Origin: Bacteroidota bacterium
Lineage (GTDB): Bacteria > Bacteroidota > Bacteroidia > Chitinophagales > Chitinophagaceae
Reading direction: 5' to 3'
Length of the DNA stretch: 64,000 nt
Assembly: GCA_947448725.1 (NCBI GenBank)
Contig: CANFOM010000007.1
Coordinates: forward strand, 1 to 64,000
Shown here: positions 9,191 through 17,684 of the stretch, one piece after another
Layout: each line of letters begins with the position of its first letter
How positions within the stretch are numbered: the first letter of the stretch is position 1
The notes under the pieces: model-generated
Databases searched by the model: none
Seen by the model: only the letters and a program-made list of their open reading frames with translations
Told to the model about the DNA's origin: nothing
Position numbers and translations under genes: made by a program

Positions 9191-9226
9191 TCAAAATAAA
9201 AATATATTTCAAATATTTTATTTTGA
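9191..9226. terminator. AT-rich hairpin between converging genes
   Basis: An imperfect 13-bp inverted repeat (CAAAATAAAA..TATTTTATTTTG, one bulge) lies between ccmB and the AMP nucleosidase gene. Its A-rich and T-rich arms could serve as a terminator in both directions. There is no GC-rich core, so confidence is modest. Confidence 0.4.
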
Positions 9227-9234
9227 TGCGACGT

Positions 9235-10005
9235 TTAAAACTGAAGATGACGAACGGTTTGTCCGTTATTGATAAGTTGCTTTAAAGATTCAATTCCAAT
9301 TTTAAGATGGTTGTCAACAAACTGAGCAGTTACTTTACTATCACTTGCTTCTGTTTTCACCCCTTCTGGTACCATTGGAGAATCACTTACTAATAATAAA
9401 GCGCCCGTTGGAATTTTATTATAAAAACCTACTGTAAAAATTGTTGCGGTCTCCATATCAATAGCGTAAGCTCTAATATCGGTTAGGTACTCTTTGAACT
9501 TTTCATCATGTTCCCACACTCTTCTATTGGTCGTATAAACTGTGCCAGTCCAATAATCTACATTGTTATCGCGAATGGTAGTAGAGATAGCTTTTTGTAA
9601 AGCGAAGGCAGGTAAAGCTGGAACTTCTGGTGGAAAATAATCATTAGAAGTTCCTTCTCCTCTTATTGCTGCAATAGGTAAAATTAAGTCTCCTATTTTA
9701 TTTCTTTTTTTAAGCCCCCCGCATTTCCCTAAAAATAAAACTGCTTCAGGTTGAATGGCCGATAATAAATCCATAATAGTTGCAGCCCCTGGGCTACCCA
9801 TTCCAAAGTTGATAATGGTAATTCCATCAGCAGTAGCACATTGCATGGGTCTGTCTTTACCAATCACTTCCACCTGATGCATTTCGGCAAACCTATTCAC
9901 ATAATGGCTAAAATTGGTCAGTAGTATAAAATGCCCCAATTGGTCTAAGCTAGCGCCCGTATACCTTGGTAACCAATTCTCTACGATTTCTTCTTTTGTT
10001 TTCAT
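9235..10005 (-). CDS. amn: AMP nucleosidase (short form)
   Basis: A 256-residue phosphorylase-fold enzyme that splits AMP into adenine and ribose-5-phosphate. GMGSPGA, LFLGKCGGLKKR and AIDMETAT are the expected phosphate, base and ribose contacts. It corresponds to the catalytic C-terminal part of the about 480-residue E. coli enzyme; the short form is usual in Bacteroidota. The frame extends to a TTG at 10014, but ATG 10005 (MKTKEEIVENWLPRYTG) matches the family start. Confidence 0.88.
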   Translation of the reverse strand: MKTKEEIVENWLPRYTGASLDQLGHFILLTNFSHYVNRFAEMHQVEVIGKDRPMQCATADGITIINFGMGSPGAATIMDLLSAIQPEAVLFLGKCGGLKKRNKIGDLILPIAAIRGEGTSNDYFPPEVPALPAFALQKAISTTIRDNNVDYWTGTVYTTNRRVWEHDEKFKEYLTDIRAYAIDMETATIFTVGFYNKIPTGALLLVSDSPMVPEGVKTEASDSKVTAQFVDNHLKIGIESLKQLINNGQTVRHLQF

Positions 10006-10033
10006 ACAATTCAATTTTAAGGATTCCCCTGCT

Positions 10034-10041
10034 TATCTTTG
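10034..10041 (+). promoter_or_regulatory. Minus-7 promoter element for the HSDR_N gene
   Basis: TATCTTTG fits TAnnTTTG and lies 37 bases before the ATG at 10079. Confidence 0.5.
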
Positions 10042-10078
10042 AAATAAGTATTATATAAAAATACGAATTTTAATCTAA

Positions 10079-10513
10079 ATGATAGTTCTCAATTATCCTA
10101 GCTACCCTTTTAAAATAAAACCCATAGCGGGCAAGGATCAAATATTTGACCCCTTTAGAAAAACTTGGATTGTCCTTACACCCGAAGAATGGGTAAGACA
10201 AAATGTATTACAATACTTGGTACATGTTGCCAATTATCCCGCTCCTTTAATTGCGGTGGAGAAAGAAATTAAGCTAGGAGAACTTTCCAAACGTTTTGAT
10301 ATAGTAGTATACAATAATGATATCCCCTGGATGATTATTGAATGCAAAGAAGCCAATGTGAAAATTAATGAAACAACGATGCATCAAATTTTGCAATACC
10401 AACAGGTATTGTCTGCTCAATATTTAATTGTAACTAATGGGCATGAAACATTAGGTACAAAAATAGAATCGGGGAAACTGCAAGCATTGCAAAATTTCCC
10501 CGAATACTTATAA
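10079..10513 (+). CDS. Orphan HSDR_N-domain protein (PD-(D/E)xK nuclease-like)
   Basis: The 144-residue protein matches the N-terminal domain of type I restriction enzyme R subunits as a stand-alone unit. It carries a nuclease-type core: a glutamate in LIAVEKEIKLGE, Asp in KRFDIVVY, and IIECK at the end of the next strand, forming the D-ExK motif. No helicase domain, methyltransferase or specificity gene is nearby, so it is not a classical restriction system. Small proteins of this type are common in Bacteroidota housekeeping regions; function is unknown. Confidence 0.8.
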   Translation: MIVLNYPSYPFKIKPIAGKDQIFDPFRKTWIVLTPEEWVRQNVLQYLVHVANYPAPLIAVEKEIKLGELSKRFDIVVYNNDIPWMIIECKEANVKINETTMHQILQYQQVLSAQYLIVTNGHETLGTKIESGKLQALQNFPEYL

Positions 10514-10532
10514 AATATTTTCTACTTTTCTA

Positions 10533-11954
10533 TTAAGGGAAAATTCCCAATTCGGCATAAGAGGTTCCCACTTTATTAATGGCACAAACATAAGCCGCTG
10601 TGCGCATATCTGGAATCGTAGGATTGGCTTTCCAAATATCCATAATTTCTCTAGTGGCATTAATCATCGTTTCTTCCAACCCACTATGTACTAAATCAAT
10701 TTCATCCGGACCATGTGCAATGATATCTTTTTCTGATTCAGTAACTTTTTTACCAGTTAACTCTTCAATTTGATTTAAGATATTAATATTGGCATTTTCA
10801 GTAAATCTTTTTTCTAATCGACCATATCTTACATGACTTAAATTTTTCAACCACTCAAAATAGGAAACAGTTACCCCACCAGCATTTAAATACATATCAG
10901 GAATTACCAATACACCCTTGGCTGCTAAGATATCATCTGCTTCTGGCGTTAAAGGGCCATTGGCGGCCTCTCCTATTATTTTTGCTTTAATATTGGGAGC
11001 ATTGTTTTTATCGATCACGTTTTCTAAAGCAGCAGGAATTAAAATATCACATTCTAATTCTAAAGCGTCACCGCTTTTTTTCAAATTAGTAGCGCCAGAA
11101 AAATTTAAAATACTTCCTGTTTTTTTACGGTGTTGAAAAACTTCTTCTTCATTTAATCCAGCAGCATTATAAATAGCTCCTTCAAATTCTGCAATGGAAA
11201 CAACGATTGCTCCATTTTCTCTAAAAAATTTGGCAGAATGGTAGCCCACATTACCCAAACCTTGTACCACTACTTTTTTATTTTCTATACCCACCGTTAA
11301 TCCTTGCTTTTTCATTACCTCTGGCATTAAGCAAACTTCTCTAACGCCAAAAAATACCCCTAATCCAGTGGCTTCTTTTCTTCCTCTAACACCCCCTAGA
11401 GAAATAGGCTTGCCGGTTACACAACCCGCTGCATCTATCTCACCTGGCTTTAAAGATTGATAAGTATCTACAATCCAAGCCATTTCACGCTCGCCGGTTC
11501 CATAATCAGGAGCTGGAACATCAATACCTGGTCCAATAAAATTTTTCTTTACTAATTCGGATGTATAACGACGTGTAATTTTCTCCAACTCATAGGTACT
11601 TAAACTTCTTGGGCTTATTTTGATGCCTCCTTTGGCACCACCAAATGGCACATTCACAATGGCGCATTTGTAAGTCATTAACGCAGCCAATGCCATTACT
11701 TCATCCTGATTCACTGCCATGCTAAAACGTATCCCTCCTTTACAAGGTGACTTATGTTGAGAGTGTTGTACTCGATAGGCTTCTATGACTTCAATATGCC
11801 CATCATCCATCTTTACTGGAAAACGCATACTATAAATACTATTGCAGGCCTTAATTTGTTCTAATATACCATTCTCCCAACTGGTAAACTTAGCGGCTTT
11901 GTCAAAACTTCTTTCTACACTTTTAAAAAAACTGTACTCATTATTTTCTGACAT
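10533..11954 (-). CDS. gdhA: Glutamate dehydrogenase (Glu/Leu/Phe/Val family)
   Basis: A 473-residue enzyme interconverting glutamate and 2-oxoglutarate plus ammonia. Substrate-binding KGGIRF and the catalytic [12 protein letters not shown] block are in the N-terminal half. A Rossmann domain with [12 protein letters not shown] follows, then the [13 protein letters not shown] segment. Length is close to the hexameric type. Cofactor preference (NAD or NADP) cannot be decided. It faces the HSDR_N gene tail to tail with a 19-base gap and lies downstream of the ccmC-ccmD genes. Confidence 0.93.
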   Translation of the reverse strand: MSENNEYSFFKSVERSFDKAAKFTSWENGILEQIKACNSIYSMRFPVKMDDGHIEVIEAYRVQHSQHKSPCKGGIRFSMAVNQDEVMALAALMTYKCAIVNVPFGGAKGGIKISPRSLSTYELEKITRRYTSELVKKNFIGPGIDVPAPDYGTGEREMAWIVDTYQSLKPGEIDAAGCVTGKPISLGGVRGRKEATGLGVFFGVREVCLMPEVMKKQGLTVGIENKKVVVQGLGNVGYHSAKFFRENGAIVVSIAEFEGAIYNAAGLNEEEVFQHRKKTGSILNFSGATNLKKSGDALELECDILIPAALENVIDKNNAPNIKAKIIGEAANGPLTPEADDILAAKGVLVIPDMYLNAGGVTVSYFEWLKNLSHVRYGRLEKRFTENANINILNQIEELTGKKVTESEKDIIAHGPDEIDLVHSGLEETMINATREIMDIWKANPTIPDMRTAAYVCAINKVGTSYAELGIFP

Positions 11955-11997
11955 GATATGGATATTTATGATGAATTTGAATAATCTATATAAAAAA

Positions 11998-12156
11998 TTA
12001 TTTCTCTAACTGAGTTATTTTTTTATCGATGCTCGCTACATAAATAAAAAGACCAATTAAAATAATACTTACAATAGTCATTACTAAATAGATCTTCCCT
12101 TCTTGTGCCATGATACTATTGTTATTGATTGCTTTTGTTTGTAATAATTGAAACAT
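11998..12156 (-). CDS. CcmD-like small membrane protein
   Basis: A 52-residue frame that starts 23 bases after the ccmC stop on the same strand. It consists of a short N-terminal tail ([10 protein letters not shown]), one transmembrane helix ([19 protein letters not shown]) and a short charged C terminus (DKKITQLEK). This layout and its place behind ccmC match the CcmD family. Family role: CcmD stabilises the CcmABC complex that hands heme to CcmE. A second in-frame ATG at 12111 gives a 37-residue form. Too short for usual gene callers. Confidence 0.75.
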   Translation of the reverse strand: MFQLLQTKAINNNSIMAQEGKIYLVMTIVSIILIGLFIYVASIDKKITQLEK

Positions 12157-12179
12157 ATAATTGAATTTTAAATTTTAAT

Positions 12180-12860
12180 TTATAATAAACCTTCTTTTTT
12201 TAATTTTAATAATTGAACTCGAATGTGCAATGTGCTTATCCAAACACCTAGCAAAGTCCAACCAATAACTGCTGGATAAAAAACAGTACGCATATTAGCC
12301 GACATGTCTTTGCCATTGAGCCCCGGATTGCCATCACTGCCTTGTCCGCCTGGATGCAAGGACTCGGTTAATCTTGGTAAAATCCAAAGTGTTGGAAACA
12401 ACATGAAAAAAGAAAAAATATTATACACTGCAGAAAGTCTTGCTTTTTTTTCTGTGTCTATTAAACTTCCTCTTAAAACAAAATAAGCAAAGTAGATAAG
12501 TAAAGCAATCGCAGCTCCGTTTTGTTTTGGATCACCTACCCAAGGACTACCCCATTGGTAATTGGCCCAAAAGGCACCAGTGATAATTCCTAAAAATCCA
12601 AACAACAAACCTATCGAAGCATAGGCCATGGAATACACATCATGCACTGGATTAGCATTTCTTAAATACTTAATGGCATATACTAAGGATACAAATAATA
12701 GAATCATCATGCCAAACCACATGGGCACATGAAAGAAAAAATTTCTAATGGATTCTTGAAGACGGTCGTCTAATTTGGGCACTTTAACTAAAAAGCCATA
12801 AGTACAAGTGTATACCAATAAAATGATGGATAGTATTTTCCACCAGCGCGCTCTCAACAT
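12180..12860 (-). CDS. ccmC: Cytochrome c maturation protein CcmC (CcsA-type heme handler)
   Basis: The 226-residue protein has six hydrophobic helices and the tryptophan-rich heme-binding segment, here WGSPWVGDPKQNG, the Bacteroidota form of the WGxxWxWD motif. Histidines flank it in FFFHVPMWF and in TLHIRV near the C terminus, which would ligate heme. Role: present heme to the chaperone CcmE at the periplasmic face. Transcribed with the small ccmD-like gene downstream. The start ATG at 12860 is 48 bases from a good minus-7 element. Confidence 0.9.
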   Translation of the reverse strand: MLRARWWKILSIILLVYTCTYGFLVKVPKLDDRLQESIRNFFFHVPMWFGMMILLFVSLVYAIKYLRNANPVHDVYSMAYASIGLLFGFLGIITGAFWANYQWGSPWVGDPKQNGAAIALLIYFAYFVLRGSLIDTEKKARLSAVYNIFSFFMLFPTLWILPRLTESLHPGGQGSDGNPGLNGKDMSANMRTVFYPAVIGWTLLGVWISTLHIRVQLLKLKKEGLL

Positions 12861-12908
12861 AGTTTAACTAATTTAAAATCAATAAATCCTAAAACTAACA
12901 ATTGTTTG

Positions 12909-12916
12909 CAAATTTA
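12909..12916 (-). promoter_or_regulatory. Minus-7 promoter element of ccmC-ccmD
   Basis: Minus-strand TAAATTTG is a perfect TAnnTTTG match, 48 bases before the ccmC ATG. Confidence 0.55.
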
Positions 12917-12984
12917 GTTATTTTGCGGCTAATTGCCCAATTTTAGGTGTGAATCTTATGTAAACAAAATTACTGCTTATGTTG

Positions 12985-12992
12985 TACATTTG
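12985..12992 (+). promoter_or_regulatory. Minus-7 promoter element of queA
   Basis: TACATTTG matches TAnnTTTG. Transcription would begin near 12997, giving an unusually long leader of about 85 bases before the queA ATG. Confidence 0.6.
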
Positions 12993-13005
12993 CGTCCATA
13001 ATTTT

Positions 13006-13043
13006 CATGCCGTAACATGAAGCGAACTGCCCCGTAAGGCTGT
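13006..13043 (+). promoter_or_regulatory. Twin hairpins with the same hexaloop in the queA leader
   Basis: Two small hairpins can be drawn. CATG-CCGTAA-CATG is at 13006-13019. ACTGCC-CCGTAA-GGCTGT is at 13026-13043, with one T-T mismatch. Both loops read CCGTAA and lie 22 bases apart. The stems are short, so this may be chance; no known riboswitch family is recognised. Confidence 0.3.
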
Positions 13044-13082
13044 AGTAAACTTAATGTGGCTATCATTTAAAAATAGACACAA

Positions 13083-14132
13083 ATGAAACTTTCCCAATTT
13101 AGGTACGATCTACCTTTAAACTTAATTGCTCAATATCCTACTAAAAGAAGAGAGGATAGCAGACTCATGGTGGTTAACCGTCAAAACGGCCACATGGAAA
13201 ATCGTCATTTCTCTGATTTATTAGAGTACTATGATGACAAAGATGTATTTGTAGTTAACAACACCAAAGTTTTTCCTGCTAGAATGTATGGACGTAAAGA
13301 AAAAACCGGTGCTAAGATTGAAGTTTTCTTATTAAGAGAATTAAATAAGCCCAACCGTTTATGGGATGTGATTGTTGATCCCGCAAGAAAAATTCGTGTA
13401 GGAAACAAATTGTACTTCGGTGAAAACGAAGAACTAGTTGCTGAAGTTATTGACAACACCACCAGCCGTGGAAGAACAATTCGTTTTTTATGGGAAGGTG
13501 ATGATGAAGGATTTAGAAAGATGTTGGAATTTTTAGGAGAGACGCCTTTACCTAAATACATCAAACGTAAACCAGACGAAGAAGATAAAGAAAGATACCA
13601 AACAGTTTACGCAAAACATGAAGGTGCGGTTGCTGCCCCTACTGCAGGTTTACACTTTAGTAAAGAATTGATTAAAAGATGTGAAATTATTGGAATTCGT
13701 TTTGCCGAAGTAACCTTGCATACTGGGCTTAGCACTTTTAGACCTATTGAAGTTGAAGATTTAAGTAAACACAAAATGGATGCTGAATATTTCAAGATAG
13801 ATGAGGAAGCTTGCAAGATTATCAATACCGCTAAACAAAATGGTCGTCGTGTATGTTCAATTGGAACAACTGCTATGCGCGCTATGGAAAGTAGTGTAAC
13901 TGCTCAACGTTTATTAAAACCAGCAGAAGGTTGGACGAATCATTTCATTCACCCTCCTTACAATTTTAATATCGCAGATAGCTTGGTTACCAATTTTCAT
14001 TTACCAAAGACAAGCTTATTAATTATGTCTTGCGCTTTTGCCGGTTATGAATTAGCTATGGAGGCTTATAAAAAAGCCATTAAAGATAAATATCGCTTCT
14101 TCAGTTATGGTGACGCGTTATTATTTATCTAA
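13083..14132 (+). CDS. queA: S-adenosylmethionine:tRNA ribosyltransferase-isomerase QueA
   Basis: The 349-residue enzyme transfers and isomerises the ribosyl group of SAM onto preQ1-tRNA to form epoxyqueuosine. It begins with the typical [18 protein letters not shown] and contains [32 protein letters not shown] and [12 protein letters not shown], all conserved in the family, at full length. The tRNA-guanine transglycosylase that acts before it (tgt) is in the same window at 52875-54014. Ends with a strong bidirectional terminator region. Confidence 0.97.
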   Translation: MKLSQFRYDLPLNLIAQYPTKRREDSRLMVVNRQNGHMENRHFSDLLEYYDDKDVFVVNNTKVFPARMYGRKEKTGAKIEVFLLRELNKPNRLWDVIVDPARKIRVGNKLYFGENEELVAEVIDNTTSRGRTIRFLWEGDDEGFRKMLEFLGETPLPKYIKRKPDEEDKERYQTVYAKHEGAVAAPTAGLHFSKELIKRCEIIGIRFAEVTLHTGLSTFRPIEVEDLSKHKMDAEYFKIDEEACKIINTAKQNGRRVCSIGTTAMRAMESSVTAQRLLKPAEGWTNHFIHPPYNFNIADSLVTNFHLPKTSLLIMSCAFAGYELAMEAYKKAIKDKYRFFSYGDALLFI

Positions 14133-14260
14133 TCCTTATTTGAAAAATAGGATTATATAAATAATACTCCATTTGATTTTTTTACTATTTATCTAAATTT
14201 TATAAAAATATAAATTTTGATAAATAATACAATAATGATTTTTTCAAGTGATCAATATTA

Positions 14261-14293
14261 AAAAAGCCCCCCGAGTCTCTGGGGGCTTTTTTT
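14261..14293. terminator. Bidirectional terminator between queA and lysC
   Basis: An 11-bp stem (AAAAAGCCCCC with GGGGGCTTTTT) with a nine-base loop and flanking A and T runs. It can stop both the rightward queA message and the leftward lysC message. Confidence 0.9.
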
Positions 14294-14313
14294 GTACTAA
14301 TAAATTTTTAATT

Positions 14314-14468
14314 CCATTTGCTATTCGCGAACATCTATGAATAGCGTTAAGAAAATGACTTAAGTTCATCGTTAAAAAATGGTGCATGTTTGAGCGAAGC
14401 GAGTTCACCATTTTAGATGGACGTAGTTATTTTTAGCGTCATTCATAGCTGAGAGCGATAGTGAATGG
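14314..14468. repeat. Large imperfect inverted repeat (REP/MITE-like)
   Basis: About 155 bases form a long nested foldback. The inner stem AAAATGGTG (14376-14384) pairs exactly with CACCATTTT (14406-14414). The outer arms begin CCATTTGCTAT and end ATAGTGAATGG and pair with mismatches over roughly 60 bases. The apical loop contains GAGCGAAGCGAG, itself nearly palindromic. No coding frame is present. It resembles a mobile or repeated palindromic element, but no second copy is seen in the window. Confidence 0.6.
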
Positions 14469-14490
14469 TATAAAAATAATCAGTAAAAAA

Positions 14491-15810
14491 CTACAAATTG
14501 AAAAGCCCCTTATTAATTAACTGCAAGGTTTTAGTCTTGTAAATACTAGGGATTAACAAACTAATATTATGATGGCTCCCTCCATAACTTACCATAGTTA
14601 CAGGCACTTCGTTGATGGCATCAAATAATTTTTTCAAAACCGACTCTGTTTTAGCAATTTCATTTCCTACAATGGAAACAATGGTTTGGTCTTTTTCCAA
14701 TTCAACAGAAGCAATTAAACTAAGCTCTGCTATAATTTCTTCCAAGTGCACATCTGTATCAATAGTAACAGACACCGCTACTTCCGAAGTGGTAATCATG
14801 TCAATGGAGGTCTTATATTTTTCAAATACTTCAAATATTTTTCTTAAAAATCCATAAGCCAATAGCATTCTACTACTTTTAATTTTAATAGCAATGATAT
14901 TGTCTTTAGCAGCAACTGCTTTTACCCCTACACTACCCGCTTCTTTTTTAATTACCGTTCCAGCAGCCGAAGGTTGCATGGTATTTAATAACTTAACGGG
15001 GATATTTTCGAGTTGTGCAGGCCAAATACAAGTGGGGTGTAAAATTTTTGCTCCGAAATAAGCCAACTCCGCAGCCTCATCAAAACTTAATTGCTCAATC
15101 GCAACCGTTTTGTCCACTACTCTTGGATCATTATTGTGCATTCCATCTATATCGGTCCAAATTTCACAAACACTTGCTTTCACTGCAGCCGCTATTAGAG
15201 AAGCTGTATAATCACTTCCACCTCTTTTTAAATTATCTACCTCCCCTTTGGCATTGCGACAAATATATCCTTGTGTAACAAACAATTTTTTTGTAGGATA
15301 AGCAGCTAAAATTTCTTTTAACTTTTGTTCTATCGCAGCTAAATCAGGTTCGTCATTGGAATCCAATTGCATAAAATCCAAAGCTGGTAACAATACATGG
15401 TCAATTTTTTCTTGTTCTAAATACAAAGAAAAAAGCTTGGTACTCATTAATTCGCCTTGTGCTAAAATGTCTTTATTTAAAGCATCACTTAAAGAAATTT
15501 TTTGGGTAATGCGTAAAAATTCAAAGTGTTCTGTAATGATTTCATTGGCCTTTGCTCTGAGCGCTTCTCCAGAAAGTAATTCCAAAATAAATGCACGATA
15601 TTGTTTTTCGAGTGCTTCTACTTTTTCAACAGCTGCTTTTTTATTTGTAGACGCTAAACTTTTACTTATTTCCACCAATGCATTTGTTGTACCACTTAAA
15701 GCACTTAATACGACCATCGTTGCTTCCTTATCGCGCGTAATTAATTGAGATACTTGATGCATGCGCTCCGGCTTACCTACACTGGTTCCTCCAAACTTCA
15801 TTATTTTCAT
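14491..15810 (-). CDS. lysC: Aspartate kinase (monofunctional)
   Basis: A 439-residue kinase phosphorylating aspartate, the entry to lysine, threonine and methionine synthesis. N-terminal KFGGTSVGKP (5-14) and RGGSDYTASL mark the kinase domain. Two ACT domains follow in the last 150 residues (VKAVAAKDNIIAIKI and TIVSIVGNEI), the usual site of amino-acid feedback. There is no fused homoserine dehydrogenase. Start at ATG 15810 gives MKIMKFGG; ATG 15801 is also possible. A TACCTTTG promoter lies 22 bases upstream. Confidence 0.95.
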   Translation of the reverse strand: MKIMKFGGTSVGKPERMHQVSQLITRDKEATMVVLSALSGTTNALVEISKSLASTNKKAAVEKVEALEKQYRAFILELLSGEALRAKANEIITEHFEFLRITQKISLSDALNKDILAQGELMSTKLFSLYLEQEKIDHVLLPALDFMQLDSNDEPDLAAIEQKLKEILAAYPTKKLFVTQGYICRNAKGEVDNLKRGGSDYTASLIAAAVKASVCEIWTDIDGMHNNDPRVVDKTVAIEQLSFDEAAELAYFGAKILHPTCIWPAQLENIPVKLLNTMQPSAAGTVIKKEAGSVGVKAVAAKDNIIAIKIKSSRMLLAYGFLRKIFEVFEKYKTSIDMITTSEVAVSVTIDTDVHLEEIIAELSLIASVELEKDQTIVSIVGNEIAKTESVLKKLFDAINEVPVTMVSYGGSHHNISLLIPSIYKTKTLQLINKGLFNL

Positions 15811-15832
15811 AACATTCTTTTTTTTCGAGGCT

Positions 15833-15840
15833 CAAAGGTA
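15833..15840 (-). promoter_or_regulatory. Minus-7 promoter element of lysC
   Basis: Minus-strand TACCTTTG, a strong TAnnTTTG match, ends 22 bases before the lysC ATG. Confidence 0.6.
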
Positions 15841-15853
15841 AATAGCCAATGGT

Positions 15854-15882
15854 AAAATAGGGCATAAAAAAGCCCTTATTTT
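15854..15882 (-). terminator. Hairpin downstream of ssb
   Basis: AAAATAGGGC pairs with GCCCTTATTTT with one bulge. It lies between ssb and lysC and probably ends the leftward ssb transcript, although the T tract is part of the stem. Confidence 0.5.
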
Positions 15883-15947
15883 AAAAACAAATAGAACTAA
15901 TTAAAACTAATGGCAAACTAATGTTAGTCTACTAAATGGAATGCAAA

Positions 15948-16397
15948 TTAAAATGGCAAGTCATCCACAGGTGCATCTTCATTTCCATTAGATGATCCAG
16001 TACTCGGACTATAACTATTACCGCTATTGGCATCTGATGAATTTCCAGAAGCATCTGTTGATCCACCTCCTGTTCCAGCAGGTTTAGCACCCAATAATTG
16101 TACCGATACAATACGTAAAGTTAAGGAAGCACCATTTCTTCCATCTGCGGTGGTATAAGATCTAACATCTGGTGTGCCTTCTACATATACTTGAGTTCCC
16201 TTTTTTAAATAAGGGGCTACTGCGGTACGATCTGTCCAATAAGAACAATCTACCCAGGTAGTTCTATCTTTTTGATTGCCTTGTGCATCTTTATAACGCT
16301 CGGTGTGCGCAACATTAAAATTAATAACGGTTTTACCATTTACATTATTCACTAGGGCGTCTTTACCCAAATTCCCGATTACTTGTAGCTTTATCAT
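15948..16397 (-). CDS. ssb: Single-stranded DNA-binding protein
   Basis: The 149-residue protein has an N-terminal OB fold (KLQVIGNLGKDALVN, TTWVDCSYW, YVEGTPDVRSY). A Gly/Ser/Asn-rich flexible tail of about 40 residues follows. It ends in the acidic tip DAPVDDLPF, the standard docking site for replication and repair partners. All features match bacterial Ssb. Divergent from mnmA with a 161-base gap; no clear promoter element for ssb was found. Confidence 0.95.
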   Translation of the reverse strand: MIKLQVIGNLGKDALVNNVNGKTVINFNVAHTERYKDAQGNQKDRTTWVDCSYWTDRTAVAPYLKKGTQVYVEGTPDVRSYTTADGRNGASLTLRIVSVQLLGAKPAGTGGGSTDASGNSSDANSGNSYSPSTGSSNGNEDAPVDDLPF

Positions 16398-16519
16398 TTT
16401 CTGTTATTTAGTCGTTTTATATAATCATTGTTTGAAAGTGAAGATAGTATTTTTTCGTTTTTCGAAATCAAAACCCTTGCCCATTTTATGAACAATCTCC
16501 GAATTAGGATAGGATGAAT

Positions 16520-16527
16520 TACTTTTG
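16520..16527 (+). promoter_or_regulatory. Minus-7 promoter element of mnmA
   Basis: TACTTTTG lies 31 bases before the ATG at 16559. It sits inside the upstream extension of the open frame, which argues against the ATG at 16514 as the start. Confidence 0.6.
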
Positions 16528-16558
16528 TGGTAAGCCAACTTTTAACTGGCCAAACACT

Positions 16559-17683
16559 ATGAGTAAGAAAGGAAAGGTTTTAGTCGCTATGAGCGGCGGT
16601 ATAGATAGCACAGTAGCCGCTTTAATGCTACACAACGAAGGCTACGAAGTAATAGGCATCACCATGAAAACCTGGGATTATGCCACCAGCAATGCCAACG
16701 GAAAAGAAACAGGATGTTGTAATATAGACTCCTTTAACGATGCCCGATTAGCGGCAGTTAACAATGGCTTCCCACATTTTATTTTAGACATTAGAGAGGA
16801 GTTTGGCGATTTTGTAATTGAGAACTTTGTAGAAGAATATTTAGCAGGGCGCACCCCCAACCCATGCGTGATGTGCAATACCCATATTAAATGGAGGGCC
16901 TTATTAAAAAGAGCGGATGCCTTAGGTTGTGATTTTATAGCCACTGGTCATTATGCAAAAGTGCGTCAACATACCAATGGCCGTTATGTAATTTCCAAAG
17001 GACTGGATAGCACCAAAGATCAGAGTTATGTTTTGTGGGGTGTGGACCAAGATTTATTAAGTAGAACTATTTTACCATTAGGAGGGATGCATAAAAAAGA
17101 CATCAAACAAATGGCGATTGATATGGGCTACCCCGAATTGGCTAAGAAAAGTGAGAGCTATGAAATTTGCTTTGTACCTGACAATGATTATCGAGGATTT
17201 TTAAAAAGACGTGTAGATGGATTAGAAGAAAAAGTAAATGGCGGATGGTTTTTAGATACCAAAGGAAAAAGATTAGGTAAACACAAAGGCTATCCCTTTT
17301 ATACCATTGGACAAAGAAAAGGATTAGAAATTGCTTTAGGCAAACCTGCTTATGTGGTATCTATTGATCCTATAAAAAATGTAGTGGTGATTGGAGATGA
17401 AAATGATTTGGACCAAAATGACATGTTGGTGGCCAAATTAAATTGGATCAAATACGATCATGTAGATGATGCGATGGATGTAATGGCAAAAATTAGATAC
17501 AAAGATGAAGGGGCTTTATGTACCTTATCTAATACCAATAATGGAATACAAGCTCGCTTTTACGAGAATGTAAAAAGTATTGCGCCAGGACAAAGTGCCG
17601 TATTTTACGAAGGAGATGATGTGGTGGCAGGAGGTATTATTCAAAGCGGCTTACTAATACCCAAGGCGCCCATAGCTAATTAA
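16559..17683 (+). CDS. mnmA: tRNA-specific 2-thiouridylase MnmA
   Basis: A 374-residue enzyme that thiolates U34 of the Lys, Glu and Gln tRNAs, including the tRNA-Gln(TTG) at the start of this window. The PP-loop is MSGGIDSTVAAL. The catalytic cysteines lie in NPCVMCNTHIKW and ESYEICFVPDNDY. FYTIGQRKGLEI belongs to the central domain. The frame can begin at ATG 16514, but this would place the promoter inside the gene; ATG 16559 (MSKKGKVLVAMSGG) matches the family. It converges with the RsmB-type gene with a one-base gap. Confidence 0.95.
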   Translation: MSKKGKVLVAMSGGIDSTVAALMLHNEGYEVIGITMKTWDYATSNANGKETGCCNIDSFNDARLAAVNNGFPHFILDIREEFGDFVIENFVEEYLAGRTPNPCVMCNTHIKWRALLKRADALGCDFIATGHYAKVRQHTNGRYVISKGLDSTKDQSYVLWGVDQDLLSRTILPLGGMHKKDIKQMAIDMGYPELAKKSESYEICFVPDNDYRGFLKRRVDGLEEKVNGGWFLDTKGKRLGKHKGYPFYTIGQRKGLEIALGKPAYVVSIDPIKNVVVIGDENDLDQNDMLVAKLNWIKYDHVDDAMDVMAKIRYKDEGALCTLSNTNNGIQARFYENVKSIAPGQSAVFYEGDDVVAGGIIQSGLLIPKAPIAN

Positions 17684-17684
17684 T

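Noticed and set aside
10079..10513. Type I restriction-modification system
   Set aside because: Only the HSDR_N domain is present; there is no helicase, methyltransferase or specificity subunit nearby.
13000..13082. PreQ1 riboswitch before queA
   Set aside because: The C-rich loop and A-rich pseudoknot tail of preQ1 aptamers are not found; only two short hairpins with CCGTAA loops are seen.
15917..15927. ACTAATGTTAG shared between the ssb downstream region and the susC control region (42162-42172)
   Set aside because: An 11-base match in AT-rich DNA is expected by chance, and the first copy is downstream of a gene with no shared regulation.
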